Origin: an uncultured Actinomycetes bacterium
GTDB lineage: Bacteria; Actinomycetota; Coriobacteriia; Coriobacteriales; Atopobiaceae
Direction of reading: 5' to 3'
DNA length: 42,676 nucleotides
Assembly: GCA_900315165.1 (NCBI GenBank)
Contig: OMXZ01000017.1
Location: 4,616 to 47,291, forward strand
Shown here: one piece after another, positions 8,493 to 17,256 of the stretch
Layout: every line of letters starts with the position of its first letter
Numbering within the stretch: the stretch's first letter is position 1
The notes under the pieces: generated by a model
Database searches by the model: none
What the model was told of the DNA's origin: nothing
What the model saw: the letters and a program-made list of their open reading frames with translations, nothing else
Position numbers and translations under genes: made by a program

Positions 8493-9395
8493 CTAAAGCG
8501 TCGCGAGCAGGGCCTCGGCCTCGGCGCGCGTCGTGAGCTCGGACGAGAAGGCCGATGCGCTGCCACAGGACACACCCATCTTGTAGGCGTCCTCGTAGGT
8601 GCCCTTCTCGAGGTAGCCGGCCACAAAGCCCGCGACCATGGAGTCGCCGGCGCCCACGGAGTTGACGACCGTGCCCTTGGGTGCGGGGCCGCCCGTCACG
8701 GTGCCGTCCTCGGCGACGAGCACCGCGCCCTCGCCGGCCATGGAGATCAGCACGTTGGCCGCGCCGCGCTCCTGGAGCTTCTTGGCATAGGGGACGACCT
8801 CGTCGCGCGTCCGCAGCTCCACGCCGAAGATGGCGCCCAGCTCATGGTTGTTGGGCTTGATGAGCCAGGGGTGATAGGGCAGCACGTTGGTCAAAAGGTC
8901 GCGCTCGGCGTCGACCACGATGCGGATGCCGCGGCCGTCCAGGCGGGCCATGATCTGCTCATAGATGTCGGCGGGCAGCATCGTGGGGATGGAGCCGGAG
9001 ATGATCAGCACATCGCCCTCGACGAGGCGGTCAAGCTTGGCCATGAGCTCGGCAACGTCGGCCTCCGTGATGTTGGGGCCCATGCCGTTGATCTCGGACT
9101 CCTCGTCGCTCTTGATCTTGACGTTGATGCGGGAGAGGCCCTCGGCCACGTGGATGAAGTCGCACTTCGCGCCATAGGACTCGGTGCGCTCCTCGATCTC
9201 GCGGCCCGTGAAGCCCGCGACGAAGCCCAGCGCCACCGACTCGTGGCCCAGGTTTCCGAGCACGATCGAGACGTTGATGCCCTTGCCGCCGGGCAGGATC
9301 TTCTCGGAGCACGTGCGGTTGACCTCGCCGAGCCTCAGATGCTCGACACCCACGGCGTAATCGAGGGCGGGATTGAACGTGACGGTGTAGATCAT
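8493..9395 (-). CDS. fruK: 1-phosphofructokinase
   Basis: PfkB-family kinase converting fructose 1-phosphate and ATP to fructose 1,6-bisphosphate. The N-terminus MIYTVTFNPALDY and the GGKGINVS segment (about residues 36-43) are characteristic. The anion-hole motif GAGDS with catalytic Asp251 is near the C-terminus. The length of 300 residues is normal. Its ATG overlaps the fruR stop by four bases (9392-9395), so translation is coupled. It links FruA import to glycolysis. Confidence 0.96.
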   Translation of the reverse strand: MIYTVTFNPALDYAVGVEHLRLGEVNRTCSEKILPGGKGINVSIVLGNLGHESVALGFVAGFTGREIEERTESYGAKCDFIHVAEGLSRINVKIKSDEESEINGMGPNITEADVAELMAKLDRLVEGDVLIISGSIPTMLPADIYEQIMARLDGRGIRIVVDAERDLLTNVLPYHPWLIKPNNHELGAIFGVELRTRDEVVPYAKKLQERGAANVLISMAGEGAVLVAEDGTVTGGPAPKGTVVNSVGAGDSMVAGFVAGYLEKGTYEDAYKMGVSCGSASAFSSELTTRAEAEALLATL

Positions 9396-10150
9396 GCAGG
9401 TACCTCCACTACGTTGGGTTGCTTCCTATAGACCACGTCCACCTCGCCGCTGGCGATGACGGTGGCAGACGCAAAATCCGCAAAGGTGACCGGAGCCACG
9501 GTACCGAACTTGCTGGCATCGGCAAGAACATAGCGCTTGCCCGTGCGCTCCATCGAGATGCGCTTAACCTGGGCCTCGTTGATGTCGGGCGTCGTGAAGC
9601 CCTGCTCGAGCGTGGCGCCGTTGGTACCCCAGAAGCCCTTGGTGAAGTGATAGCGCTCGATACCCGCAATGGCCTCAGGCCCCACCAGGGCCTCCGTGGA
9701 CATCTTGAGCTCGCCGCCGGTCATAAGCGTGCGGTAGCCCTTTCGCACGAGCTTGCGCGCCGCGACGATCGAATTGGTGACGAAGGTGGCGCCCGCGGCG
9801 GAGGGGCCCAGGTGATCGACCAGCGTCTCGGTCGTCGAGCCCGCATCGATATACACGAAGTCGCCCGGCTCGATCAGAGTCGCGGCATGGGCGGCGATGG
9901 CGTCCTTCTCATCTATATAAAGGGGATACTTCTCGTCCATCGCGCGGTCGGAGGTCTCGTAGACGACGCTATGGAGGGCCGTCGCCCCGCCGTGCACCTT
10001 GATCACGCGTCCAGCATGGGCGAGGGTATCGATATCGCGGCGGATGGTCGCGGGCGAGGCGCCGAGCTCGTCGACAAGGATGCTTGCCGAGACACTCCCC
10101 CGCTCGTCAACCAGCTGGGCTATGCGATCCTGACGTTCCTGTGCGAGCAT
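9392..10150 (-). CDS. fruR: DeoR-family fructose operon regulator
   Basis: Transcription factor, probably a repressor of the fru operon. The N-terminal DeoR helix-turn-helix (about residues 5-57) contains ATIRRDIDTL. The sensor domain has the sugar-phosphate binding segments YIDAGSTT and TNS. At 252 residues it is typical. The start is ATG 10150 with GGAGGAGGTGTC upstream. It is the first gene of the operon and lies just downstream of repeated TTGAGCGAA sites, consistent with autoregulation. The effector is likely fructose 1-phosphate by analogy with DeoR-type FruR proteins; that is inference. Confidence 0.93.
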   Translation of the reverse strand: MLAQERQDRIAQLVDERGSVSASILVDELGASPATIRRDIDTLAHAGRVIKVHGGATALHSVVYETSDRAMDEKYPLYIDEKDAIAAHAATLIEPGDFVYIDAGSTTETLVDHLGPSAAGATFVTNSIVAARKLVRKGYRTLMTGGELKMSTEALVGPEAIAGIERYHFTKGFWGTNGATLEQGFTTPDINEAQVKRISMERTGKRYVLADASKFGTVAPVTFADFASATVIASGEVDVVYRKQPNVVEVPA

Positions 10151-10186
10151 GACACCTCCTCCGTTTGTTGTTGAAGATTATGCGCG

Positions 10187-10283
10187 TATTCGCTCAATAT
10201 CGCCTGTTATTGCTCATTATACTCTCTAAACGGTTGTTATTTCGCCGCAAACGGTCATATTCGCTCAATTTCGCTCAATATTT
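10187..10283 (-). promoter_or_regulatory. fru promoter with repeated TTGAGCGAA operators
   Basis: Read on the minus strand, TTGAGCGAA occurs at the 10187-10200 site and twice in tandem at 10258-10283, with a related ATGAGCAAT near 10207-10220. A good -10 hexamer, TATAAT, lies at 10216-10221, overlapping the third site; no strong -35 is visible. The positions suit FruR repression of its own operon. Confidence 0.6.
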
Positions 10284-10360
10284 TCTTGAAGATACCCTCT
10301 GATTCGCGCTTCGCGCTGAAACTCTGCGGACCAATTAAGGCGAACCGGGCAAGTGTGGAG

Positions 10361-10428
10361 GGAATGTTAGGTACCTCCTGATATTCCTTAGGTACCTTGA
10401 CATCTATTTGCTAGGTACCTAACATTCC
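10361..10428 (+). promoter_or_regulatory. MarR-operon promoter with three GGTACC-cored operators
   Basis: TTGACA (10397-10402), a 17-bp spacer and TAACAT (10420-10425) form a strong promoter. Three copies of TAGGTACCT surround it: 10368-10376, 10389-10397 and 10412-10420. The outer copies are perfect inverted 15-mers (GGAATGTTAGGTACC at 10361 and its complement ending at 10428). The last two overlap the promoter elements, as expected for repression by the MarR protein encoded just downstream. The rest of the 10151-10459 gap holds only the fru operators and a simple AT-rich spacer. Confidence 0.75.
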
Positions 10429-10459
10429 TATCGTATGGTCTGTAAGGAGGTACGATTCC

Positions 10460-10918
10460 ATGCACGATATTTCCGAAGGAAGTAGCGTCGGCAAGCGCAT
10501 CTTGCACGACTTCGGCTACTTTGGCCACTTCCTGCATATGCACGCGGGCGGCCGCGCCGGCAAGCAGTACGTGCTCATACGCCTGCTGAAATCCGGCGGC
10601 AGCCTGACCCAGCGCGAGCTGCAGGAGGTCGGCGGCACGGCTTCGGCATCGATGTCCGAGGTGCTTGCTAAACTTGAAAGCGAAGGTCTGATCGAGCGCG
10701 TGCCGCTCGAGACCGACGCCCGCCAGCGCATGGTCCGCCTGACCTCAGCGGGCGCGGCGAAGGCGACCGACATCGAAGCGCACAGGCTCCGATTCGAGAA
10801 GGACGCGCTCTCCCCGCTCAGCGAGGAGGAGCAGGGCGAACTGGCCGGGATGCTGGACCGCGTCGCCGCGCATTGGCGCCAGATTGAGGACAAGGAGAGG
10901 GTGGCAGTACATGAGTAA
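10460..10918 (+). CDS. MarR-family transcriptional regulator
   Basis: Dimeric winged-helix repressor of 152 residues. The recognition region LTQRELQEVGGTASASMSEVLAKLESEGLI lies around residues 51-80, followed by the wing ERVPLETDARQRMVRLT. The start has a consensus TAAGGAGG ten bases upstream. It is the first gene of an operon with the two ABC exporter subunits; its stop overlaps the start of the first subunit. The palindromes over its own promoter are the obvious operators. MarR proteins in this arrangement usually respond to a toxic or aromatic compound that the exporter removes; the ligand here is unknown. Confidence 0.93.
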   Translation: MHDISEGSSVGKRILHDFGYFGHFLHMHAGGRAGKQYVLIRLLKSGGSLTQRELQEVGGTASASMSEVLAKLESEGLIERVPLETDARQRMVRLTSAGAAKATDIEAHRLRFEKDALSPLSEEEQGELAGMLDRVAAHWRQIEDKERVAVHE

Positions 10919-12770
10919 TTCCGAATTCGAGAAGAAGCTCCCCTTGCGGACGATCTTCTCGACGCTGGCCGGCAGCATCCGCGAATACAGCAAATACGTC
11001 AAGGTCACGCCCGTGTTGGTGATCGCGGAGGTCATCATCGAGTGCATCATCCCCTTCATCACGGCGCATCTCATCGACGCGATCCAGCTGGGCCGCGGCC
11101 TCGACGTGATCGGCCGCTACGCGGCCATCCTGATCGCGCTCGCCCTGGTCTCGCTTCTGTGCGGCGCCGGCGCGGGCATCACCTGCTCCATCGCTTCGGC
11201 GGGCTTCGCCAAGAACCTCCGCCACGACATGTTCGCCAACATCCAGACCTTCTCCTTCAGCAACATCGACCGCTTCAGCACAAGCTCGCTGGTCACGCGC
11301 CTCACGACCGACACCAACAACGTCCAGCAGGCCTTCATGATGCTGATCCGCATGGCCATCCGCAGCCCGCTCATGATCATCTTCGCCATCGTGATGGCCT
11401 TCATGACCGGCGGCCCCATGGCGGTCATCTATGTCTTTGTCTCGATCCTTCTGGGCGTCGGCCTCTTCGGCATCGCCATCGGCGTCATGCCCATCTTCCA
11501 CCGCATCTTCAAGAAGTACGATGCGCTCAACGACTCCGTCGAGGAGAACGTCTCGGGCATCCGCGTGGTCAAGTCCTACGTCCGCGAGGATTATGAGAAG
11601 CAGAAGTTCAACGTCGCGTCCGAGGCCATCTACCACGACTTCCTGCATGTCGAGCGCATCCTGGCCCTCAACGGCCCGATCATGACTGTCTGCGTGGACA
11701 TCGTCTACACCTTCGTCGTCTACTTCGGCTCGCGCGCCATCGTCACCAGCGCCGGCCAGGCCATGCAGGTCGGCCAGATGTCGGCCCTCATCACCTACGG
11801 CTTCTCCATGCTGATGAGCCTCATGATGCTCTCGATGGTCTTCGTGATGATCACAATGGCCGACGAGTCCTCCCGCCGTATCTGCTCCGTGCTGATGGAA
11901 GAGTCCGACCTCAAGAACCCCGAGCACCCGCTGATGGACGTACCCGACGGCTCCGTAGACTTCGACCACGTGAGCTTCTCCTACTCCGCCGACGCCGAGC
12001 GTGAGGCGCTGGAGGACATCACCCTCCACGTCAAGAGCGGCGAGGTCATCGGCGTGATCGGCTCCACCGGCTCGTCCAAGTCCACGCTCATCCAGCTAAT
12101 CAGCCGCCTCTACGACGCCACCGAGGGCTCCGTCAAGGTCGGCGGCCACGACGTCCGCGAGTACGACCTGGACACCCTGCGCAACCAGGTGGCCGTCGTG
12201 CTCCAGAAGAACGTGCTCTTCAGCGGCACCATCAAGGACAACCTTCGCTGGGGCGACCCCGACGCCACCGACGAGGAGCTCGTGGAGGCCTGCAAGCTCG
12301 CCCAAGCCGACGAGTTCATCCAGCTCATGCCCGACAAGTACGACACCTACATCGAGCAGGGCGGCACCAATGTGTCCGGCGGCCAGAAGCAGCGCCTCTG
12401 CATAGCCCGCGCCCTGCTCAAGAAGCCCAAGATCCTCATCCTGGATGACTCCACGAGCGCCGTGGACACCAAGACCGACAAGCTGATCCGCGCCGGTTTC
12501 CGCAGCTACATCCCCGAGACCACCAAGTTCATCATCGCGCAGCGCACCAGCTCGGTGGAGGACGCCGACCGCATCATCGTCCTGGACGACGGCCATATCG
12601 ACGCCTTCGACACGCCCGAGAACCTCCTGCGTACCAACGAGATCTACCGCGACATCTACCTCACGCAGAACAAGGCCAGCCACGACGAGAAGCTCGAGGA
12701 GCTCGACGCCGAGGGTGATGCCGCCGCAGATGCCGCCGCCGACGGAAAGGAGGTCGAGCAGCATGACTAA
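10911..12770 (+). CDS. ABC exporter half-transporter A (degenerate ATP site)
   Basis: Fused membrane and nucleotide-binding half-transporter of 619 residues, probably pairing with the next gene for multidrug or metabolite export. Six membrane helices precede the ATPase domain. Walker A is GSTGSSKST (~383-391), the signature is VSGGQ (~487), Walker B ends LDD (Asp in place of the catalytic Glu, ~511) and the switch is AQR instead of AHR (~543). These are the hallmarks of the degenerate partner in heterodimeric exporters. ATG 10911 overlaps the marR stop; an earlier in-frame TTG at 10884 has no advantage. The C-terminus is Glu/Asp/Ala-rich. Confidence 0.94.
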   Translation: MSNSEFEKKLPLRTIFSTLAGSIREYSKYVKVTPVLVIAEVIIECIIPFITAHLIDAIQLGRGLDVIGRYAAILIALALVSLLCGAGAGITCSIASAGFAKNLRHDMFANIQTFSFSNIDRFSTSSLVTRLTTDTNNVQQAFMMLIRMAIRSPLMIIFAIVMAFMTGGPMAVIYVFVSILLGVGLFGIAIGVMPIFHRIFKKYDALNDSVEENVSGIRVVKSYVREDYEKQKFNVASEAIYHDFLHVERILALNGPIMTVCVDIVYTFVVYFGSRAIVTSAGQAMQVGQMSALITYGFSMLMSLMMLSMVFVMITMADESSRRICSVLMEESDLKNPEHPLMDVPDGSVDFDHVSFSYSADAEREALEDITLHVKSGEVIGVIGSTGSSKSTLIQLISRLYDATEGSVKVGGHDVREYDLDTLRNQVAVVLQKNVLFSGTIKDNLRWGDPDATDEELVEACKLAQADEFIQLMPDKYDTYIEQGGTNVSGGQKQRLCIARALLKKPKILILDDSTSAVDTKTDKLIRAGFRSYIPETTKFIIAQRTSSVEDADRIIVLDDGHIDAFDTPENLLRTNEIYRDIYLTQNKASHDEKLEELDAEGDAAADAAADGKEVEQHD

Positions 12771-14847
12771 GAACTACACCGGCAACGCCGCCTCCAAGGG
12801 CATACGCGACACCGCCGACCACGCCGTGACCGACTACCTGACCCACGAGCCCACGACCGCGGACCAGGAGCGCATCAGCGCCGCCAACGATCCCGCCCGC
12901 TACTCCAAGGCGCCCAAGCCCGGCTCCCTGCCCCAAGACGGCAAGGGCCATGGCAAGGGGCCCCAGGCCGGCACCATGACCGTCCTTATGGGCGTGCTCA
13001 AGCTGGTCTATTCCTTCTATCCCGTGCATCTCGTGGTCATGATCGTCTGCATCATCCTGCAGTCGCTTCTGTCTACCTTCCCCTCGGTCTTCCTGCAGCG
13101 CGCCATCGACGTCGTCAACCAGTGCTGGCAGTCGGGCGACTGGGCGACCGCCCAGCCCCAGATCGCGCACATCGCGCTGAGCCTCATCCTCCTGTACGCC
13201 TTCGCGCTCGCCGCCCAGACCATCCAGCTGCAGCTGGGCGCCGTGGTCACCCAGGGCACCCTGATGAAGCTACGCGACAAGATGTTCGACCACATGGAGG
13301 ACCTGCCGATCAGCTACTTCGACCGCAACCAGCGCGGCGACATCATGAGTTACTACACCAACGATGTCGACGCCCTGCGCCAGCTCATCAGCCAGGCGCT
13401 GCCCAACCTGCTGACCATGGCCGTCGCTATGATCTCGGTCTTCTTCCTGATGATCTGGTACTCCGTGCCCCTGACCGCCGTCGTCATCGTGATGCTCGCC
13501 TTCATGGGCTGGCTCACCCAGTACATGGGCGGCAAGTCCGCGCGCTTCTTCCTCAAGCAGCAGCAGGAGATCGCCCGTGCCGAGGGCTTTGCCGAGGAGG
13601 CCATGAACGGCCAGAAGGTCGTGAAGGTCTTCACCCACGAGAAGGCTATGCAGGCCGACTTCGACGAGGTCAACGAGGCGCTCTTCGAAGCCGCCAAGGC
13701 CGCCAACATCTACGGCAACACGCTGGGCCCCATCCTCTTCAACCTAGGCAACCTGGCCTACGTCGTGGTCGCGCTCGCCGGCAGCATCCTGCTCGCCGTG
13801 AACGCTCCCAACCTCTCGATCTCGGGCATGGCGCTGTCCATCTCCATCGTGATCCCCTTCCTCAACCTCACCAAGCGCTTCGCCGGCTCCATCGGCCAGG
13901 TGTCCCACCAGATCAACTTCGTGGTCATGGGCCTCGCGGGCGCTGAGCGCATCTTCCAGATGCTCGATGCTGAGCCCGAGACCGACGACGGCTACGTCAC
14001 GCTCGTCCGGGTCAAGAAGGGCGAGAACGGCGAGCTGGTCGAATCCGACGAGCGCACTGGCATGTGGGCTTGGAAGCACCCGCACAGCGACGGGACCCTC
14101 ACTTATGTGCCTATGCACGGCGAGGTCGTCATGGTCGACACCGATTTCGGCTACACCCCCGACCACCTCGTGCTCCACGACATCTCGCTCTACGCGCTGC
14201 CGGGCGAGAAGGTGGCCTTCGTCGGCGCGACCGGCGCGGGCAAGACCACGATCACCAACCTGATCAACCGCTTCTACGACATCGCCGACGGCAAAATCCG
14301 CTATGACGGCATCAACATCAACAAGATCAAGAAGGCCGACCTGCGCCACTCCCTGGGCATCGTCCTGCAGGACGTCAACCTCTTCACCGGCACCGTCATG
14401 GACAACATCCGCTACGGCCGCCTGGACGCGACCGACGAGGAGTGCATCGCCGCCGCCAAGCTCGCCGGCGCCGACAGCTTCATCGAGCGTCTGCCCGAGG
14501 GCTATGACACGATGCTCACCGACAACGCCGAGTCGCTCTCGCAGGGCCAGCGTCAGCTGCTCTCGATCGCCCGCGCCGCCGTCGCCGACCCGCCCGTCAT
14601 GATCCTCGACGAGGCCACGAGCTCCATCGACACCCGCACCGAGCAGATCGTCGCCCGCGGCATGGACAAGCTGATGGAGGGCCGCACCACCTTCGTCATC
14701 GCCCACCGTCTGTCCACCGTCCGCAACTCCGACGTGATCATCGTGCTGGACCACGGCCGCATCATCGAGCGCGGCACCCACGACGACCTCATTGCGCAGA
14801 AGGGCACCTACTACCAGCTCTACACGGGCGCTTTCGAGCTCGAATAG
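12763..14847 (+). CDS. ABC exporter half-transporter B (canonical catalytic residues)
   Basis: Second half-transporter, 694 residues. An N-terminal hydrophilic stretch of about 70 residues precedes the membrane domain. Between that domain and the ATPase there is an unusual insertion around residues 410-455 (RVKKGENGELVESDERTG...). Walker A is GATGAGKTT (~488), Walker B is ILDEATS with the catalytic Glu (~616), and the switch is AHR (~647). Its signature is LSQGQ rather than LSGGQ. Combined with subunit A, one composite ATP site is consensus and the other degenerate. The start overlaps subunit A by eight bases, with GGAAAGGAGG upstream. Substrate unknown. Confidence 0.94.
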   Translation: MTKNYTGNAASKGIRDTADHAVTDYLTHEPTTADQERISAANDPARYSKAPKPGSLPQDGKGHGKGPQAGTMTVLMGVLKLVYSFYPVHLVVMIVCIILQSLLSTFPSVFLQRAIDVVNQCWQSGDWATAQPQIAHIALSLILLYAFALAAQTIQLQLGAVVTQGTLMKLRDKMFDHMEDLPISYFDRNQRGDIMSYYTNDVDALRQLISQALPNLLTMAVAMISVFFLMIWYSVPLTAVVIVMLAFMGWLTQYMGGKSARFFLKQQQEIARAEGFAEEAMNGQKVVKVFTHEKAMQADFDEVNEALFEAAKAANIYGNTLGPILFNLGNLAYVVVALAGSILLAVNAPNLSISGMALSISIVIPFLNLTKRFAGSIGQVSHQINFVVMGLAGAERIFQMLDAEPETDDGYVTLVRVKKGENGELVESDERTGMWAWKHPHSDGTLTYVPMHGEVVMVDTDFGYTPDHLVLHDISLYALPGEKVAFVGATGAGKTTITNLINRFYDIADGKIRYDGININKIKKADLRHSLGIVLQDVNLFTGTVMDNIRYGRLDATDEECIAAAKLAGADSFIERLPEGYDTMLTDNAESLSQGQRQLLSIARAAVADPPVMILDEATSSIDTRTEQIVARGMDKLMEGRTTFVIAHRLSTVRNSDVIIVLDHGRIIERGTHDDLIAQKGTYYQLYTGAFELE

Positions 14848-14869
14848 CGCCTACCTCATCGGACCTGAC

Positions 14870-14945
14870 GGAGGGGAGGGTCTGTATTGCCCCAGCCGCA
14901 TGGCTTCGCCAAATGTCGGCTGAGACAACACAGACCCTCCCCTCC
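14870..14945. terminator. Long stem-loop between convergent genes
   Basis: GGAGGGGAGGGTCTGT (14870-14885) is exactly complementary to 14930-14945. The 44-base loop carries a second pairing of AGCCG with CGGCT. It lies just past the exporter stop, facing the convergent kinase gene. No clear U-run follows, so it may work in both directions or stabilise the message. A weaker GCCGG/CCGGC hairpin at 14983-15017 lies after the kinase stop. Confidence 0.55.
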
Positions 14946-15036
14946 TGTCTGCTTCGGTGGGGTAGCTGCGGTCGCCACGTACGCCGGTCAGGGTGTCGCT
15001 TCGCTCCCCCGGCCGGCTGATATGTCATAGTATGCG

Positions 15037-16740
15037 TTAGTGGCGGCGGTGCTTGCGGTCTTTGCGCAGGATGGAGCCCACGATCCAGAGACCCAGGATG
15101 AGGGCGAGGAAATAGCCGACGAAGCCGATCACGGGAACGCCGAAGATAACGGGCTTGATGCGGGCGTAATAGACGACCGACGAGCCGATGAAGAGGCCCG
15201 CGACGACGATGCTCATCGAGAGACGGTCCGCCGAGCTTGACAGGCCGCGCATCGCATCGTTAATGCCCGTCAGGTCGAGCTGCGTACGGATCTGCCCGCG
15301 GGTCAGCATGCGCGAGAGCGTCGGCAGGTCGCGCGCGGCGCGCAGCAGGGCATGGCTCGCCTCGTAGGATTCGCGGACGTAGCGTTTCGCCTCGCGTTTG
15401 ACCTGCTCGTCGACCTGTATGGTGGAGCGGACGTGCTGACGGATGATGTCCACGATAGAGACGCCCGGCAAAAACTCGTCCACAACGCCCTCAAGCGTCA
15501 CGAGGGAACGGGCGAGCATCGTCACCGTGCCGGGCAGCTCAATCCCGTTCTTGCGGGCCATGGACACCAGCGCGTTGAAGAAGTTGCCGAGGTCCAAGTC
15601 CTCGAGCTCCGCATCACCGTACTCGGCGATGATCTCGTCGAGGTCGGCGAGCAGGTTCGCGTGGTCGACCTGGGAGAGGTCGGAGATCGAGAATCGTAGG
15701 AGGCCTTCCTTGAGCCGCACGGAGTCGCGCATCCCGACCGCAAGCACCATATCGCGCATGGCCGCACGATCATGCGCGGACAGACGCCCCATCATGCCCA
15801 GGTCAAGATAGACGATTTTGCCGTCGCGGATCAGGATATTACCGGGGTGGGGGTCGGCGTGGAAGAAGCCGTCATCGAGCATCTGCTTGGTGTAGTTGTC
15901 GACGAGCTTAGTGCCGATCTCGGTCAGATCGTACTCACCCTTGACAAGCTCGTCGGTCTTGTCGATCGGGATGCCCTTGACATAATCCATCACGACCACA
16001 TGGCGGGTGCACCAGCGACGATAGACCTTGGGGCAGTCGATGTAGGCGACATCGGCATTGTTGCGGCGGAACTCTTCGAGGTTCTTGGCCTCGACCAGAA
16101 AGTCCGTCTCCTCGCGGAAGGACTGCCACAGCTCGTCGACCACCGAAGTGAAGTCGATGAACTGACCGTCGCTCATAATGCGGTCGGCACGCTTTGCCAG
16201 GGAGCGCATGATGGAGATATCCTGCGCCATGATCTCCTGCACGTGCGGGCGCTGGATTTTGACCGCCACGAGCTCGCCCGTGATGAGGCGGGCCTTGTGC
16301 ACCTGCGCGACCGAGGCCGAACCGAGCGGCACATCGTCGATCGCGTCGAAGATGTCCTCGATGGGCATGGTGTATTCGTCACGCAGGGCCTGGAGCATGG
16401 CGTCGCGTTCCATCGGCTCGACCGAGGTGCGCAGCTTCTTGAGCTCATCGCAGAAGCTCTCGGGCAGAATCTCGGACCGCATGGAGAGAATCTGACCCGC
16501 CTTCACGAAGGTCGGGCCGAGTTCCTCCAAGAGCTGGCGCAACGTCTGCGGGGTAAGGCCGTGCAGCACGTCGTACTTCCGCGCGATATCAAATATCTCG
16601 CGGAGGCGCGCCGCCTTGCTCGAGCGCGTAATCTGATAGCGATCCTCGACGGTATCCCTACCGCCGAGGATGCCTATGGTCTGCCTCGACCCGTCGTCGT
16701 CACGAAGTTCGTCTTCGGGGTCAAACTCCGGATCCGTCAC
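15037..16740 (-). CDS. ABC1/UbiB-family protein kinase-like protein
   Basis: Member of the ABC1/ADCK/UbiB family, atypical kinase-fold ATPases often linked to lipid or quinone metabolism. Visible motifs are the family's KxGQ extension in FVKAGQILSMRSEILP, the Ala-containing nucleotide loop GSASVAQVHKA, the lysine of VAVKIQRP, the catalytic HADPHPGN and the metal-binding YLDLGMMG. Two hydrophobic helices near the C-terminus suggest membrane attachment. It has 567 residues, starts at GTG 16740 and follows the phasin-like gene by 18 bases. No ubiquinone genes are visible, so a general membrane-lipid role is more likely than ubiquinone synthesis. Confidence 0.9.
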   Translation of the reverse strand: MTDPEFDPEDELRDDDGSRQTIGILGGRDTVEDRYQITRSSKAARLREIFDIARKYDVLHGLTPQTLRQLLEELGPTFVKAGQILSMRSEILPESFCDELKKLRTSVEPMERDAMLQALRDEYTMPIEDIFDAIDDVPLGSASVAQVHKARLITGELVAVKIQRPHVQEIMAQDISIMRSLAKRADRIMSDGQFIDFTSVVDELWQSFREETDFLVEAKNLEEFRRNNADVAYIDCPKVYRRWCTRHVVVMDYVKGIPIDKTDELVKGEYDLTEIGTKLVDNYTKQMLDDGFFHADPHPGNILIRDGKIVYLDLGMMGRLSAHDRAAMRDMVLAVGMRDSVRLKEGLLRFSISDLSQVDHANLLADLDEIIAEYGDAELEDLDLGNFFNALVSMARKNGIELPGTVTMLARSLVTLEGVVDEFLPGVSIVDIIRQHVRSTIQVDEQVKREAKRYVRESYEASHALLRAARDLPTLSRMLTRGQIRTQLDLTGINDAMRGLSSSADRLSMSIVVAGLFIGSSVVYYARIKPVIFGVPVIGFVGYFLALILGLWIVGSILRKDRKHRRH

Positions 16741-16758
16741 GAGCGATGTGTCCGGATG

Positions 16759-17139
16759 CTACTCGGCGTCGTCTTTGGGCTCGTCGGCCGGCTCGGGCTC
16801 GGCCGGCTCGGGCTCGGCATCCTCGACATCGACCTCGACGGGCTCGGCGTTCAGGTCGTCCTTGATCTTGGCGACCTTCGCGGCGTAGGCCTCGCGCTCC
16901 TCGGCGTTCATCATGCTCATGCGGCTACGCAGGACGGCGGCCTCGGCATCGCTGCTGGCAGTGGTCGCCTTGTGCTTGAGCTCCTCGTTGAGGGCCTTGC
17001 CCTGCTCGACCGTGATCTCGCCCCTCTTGACGAGGTCGTCGATCAGCTGCGTCGACTTGTCGGCGGTCAAGGCAACGGCACCGACCCCGGCCAGGAACAC
17101 CTTGCGCGCGGTATCGCTCATGTCATCGATAAAGCTCAT
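16759..17139 (-). CDS. Phasin-like small helical protein
   Basis: A 126-residue protein. The N-terminal half resembles PhaF/phasin-family proteins: a short Ala/Val-rich hydrophobic helix (KVFLAGVGAVALTADKS) followed by a charged amphipathic helix (LVKRGEITVEQGKALNEELKHK). The C-terminal 25 residues are an acidic Glu-Pro-Ala tail. No polyhydroxyalkanoate genes are present here. It starts at ATG 17139 with AAGGGG upstream, and is the first gene of a two-gene operon with the UbiB-like kinase, suggesting a shared membrane function. The precise role is unknown. Confidence 0.8.
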   Translation of the reverse strand: MSFIDDMSDTARKVFLAGVGAVALTADKSTQLIDDLVKRGEITVEQGKALNEELKHKATTASSDAEAAVLRSRMSMMNAEEREAYAAKVAKIKDDLNAEPVEVDVEDAEPEPAEPEPADEPKDDAE

Positions 17140-17256
17140 GTGAGTACCCCTTCTCTCAAAGGTAGGCGCCCTCCGCGCCTTTCGCCCTGATATACCCATC
17201 GTAGTCGCTCTCGTTGCGCGGAAATCCGACCTATCGGCAGATTGCGGGGAGCGGAC

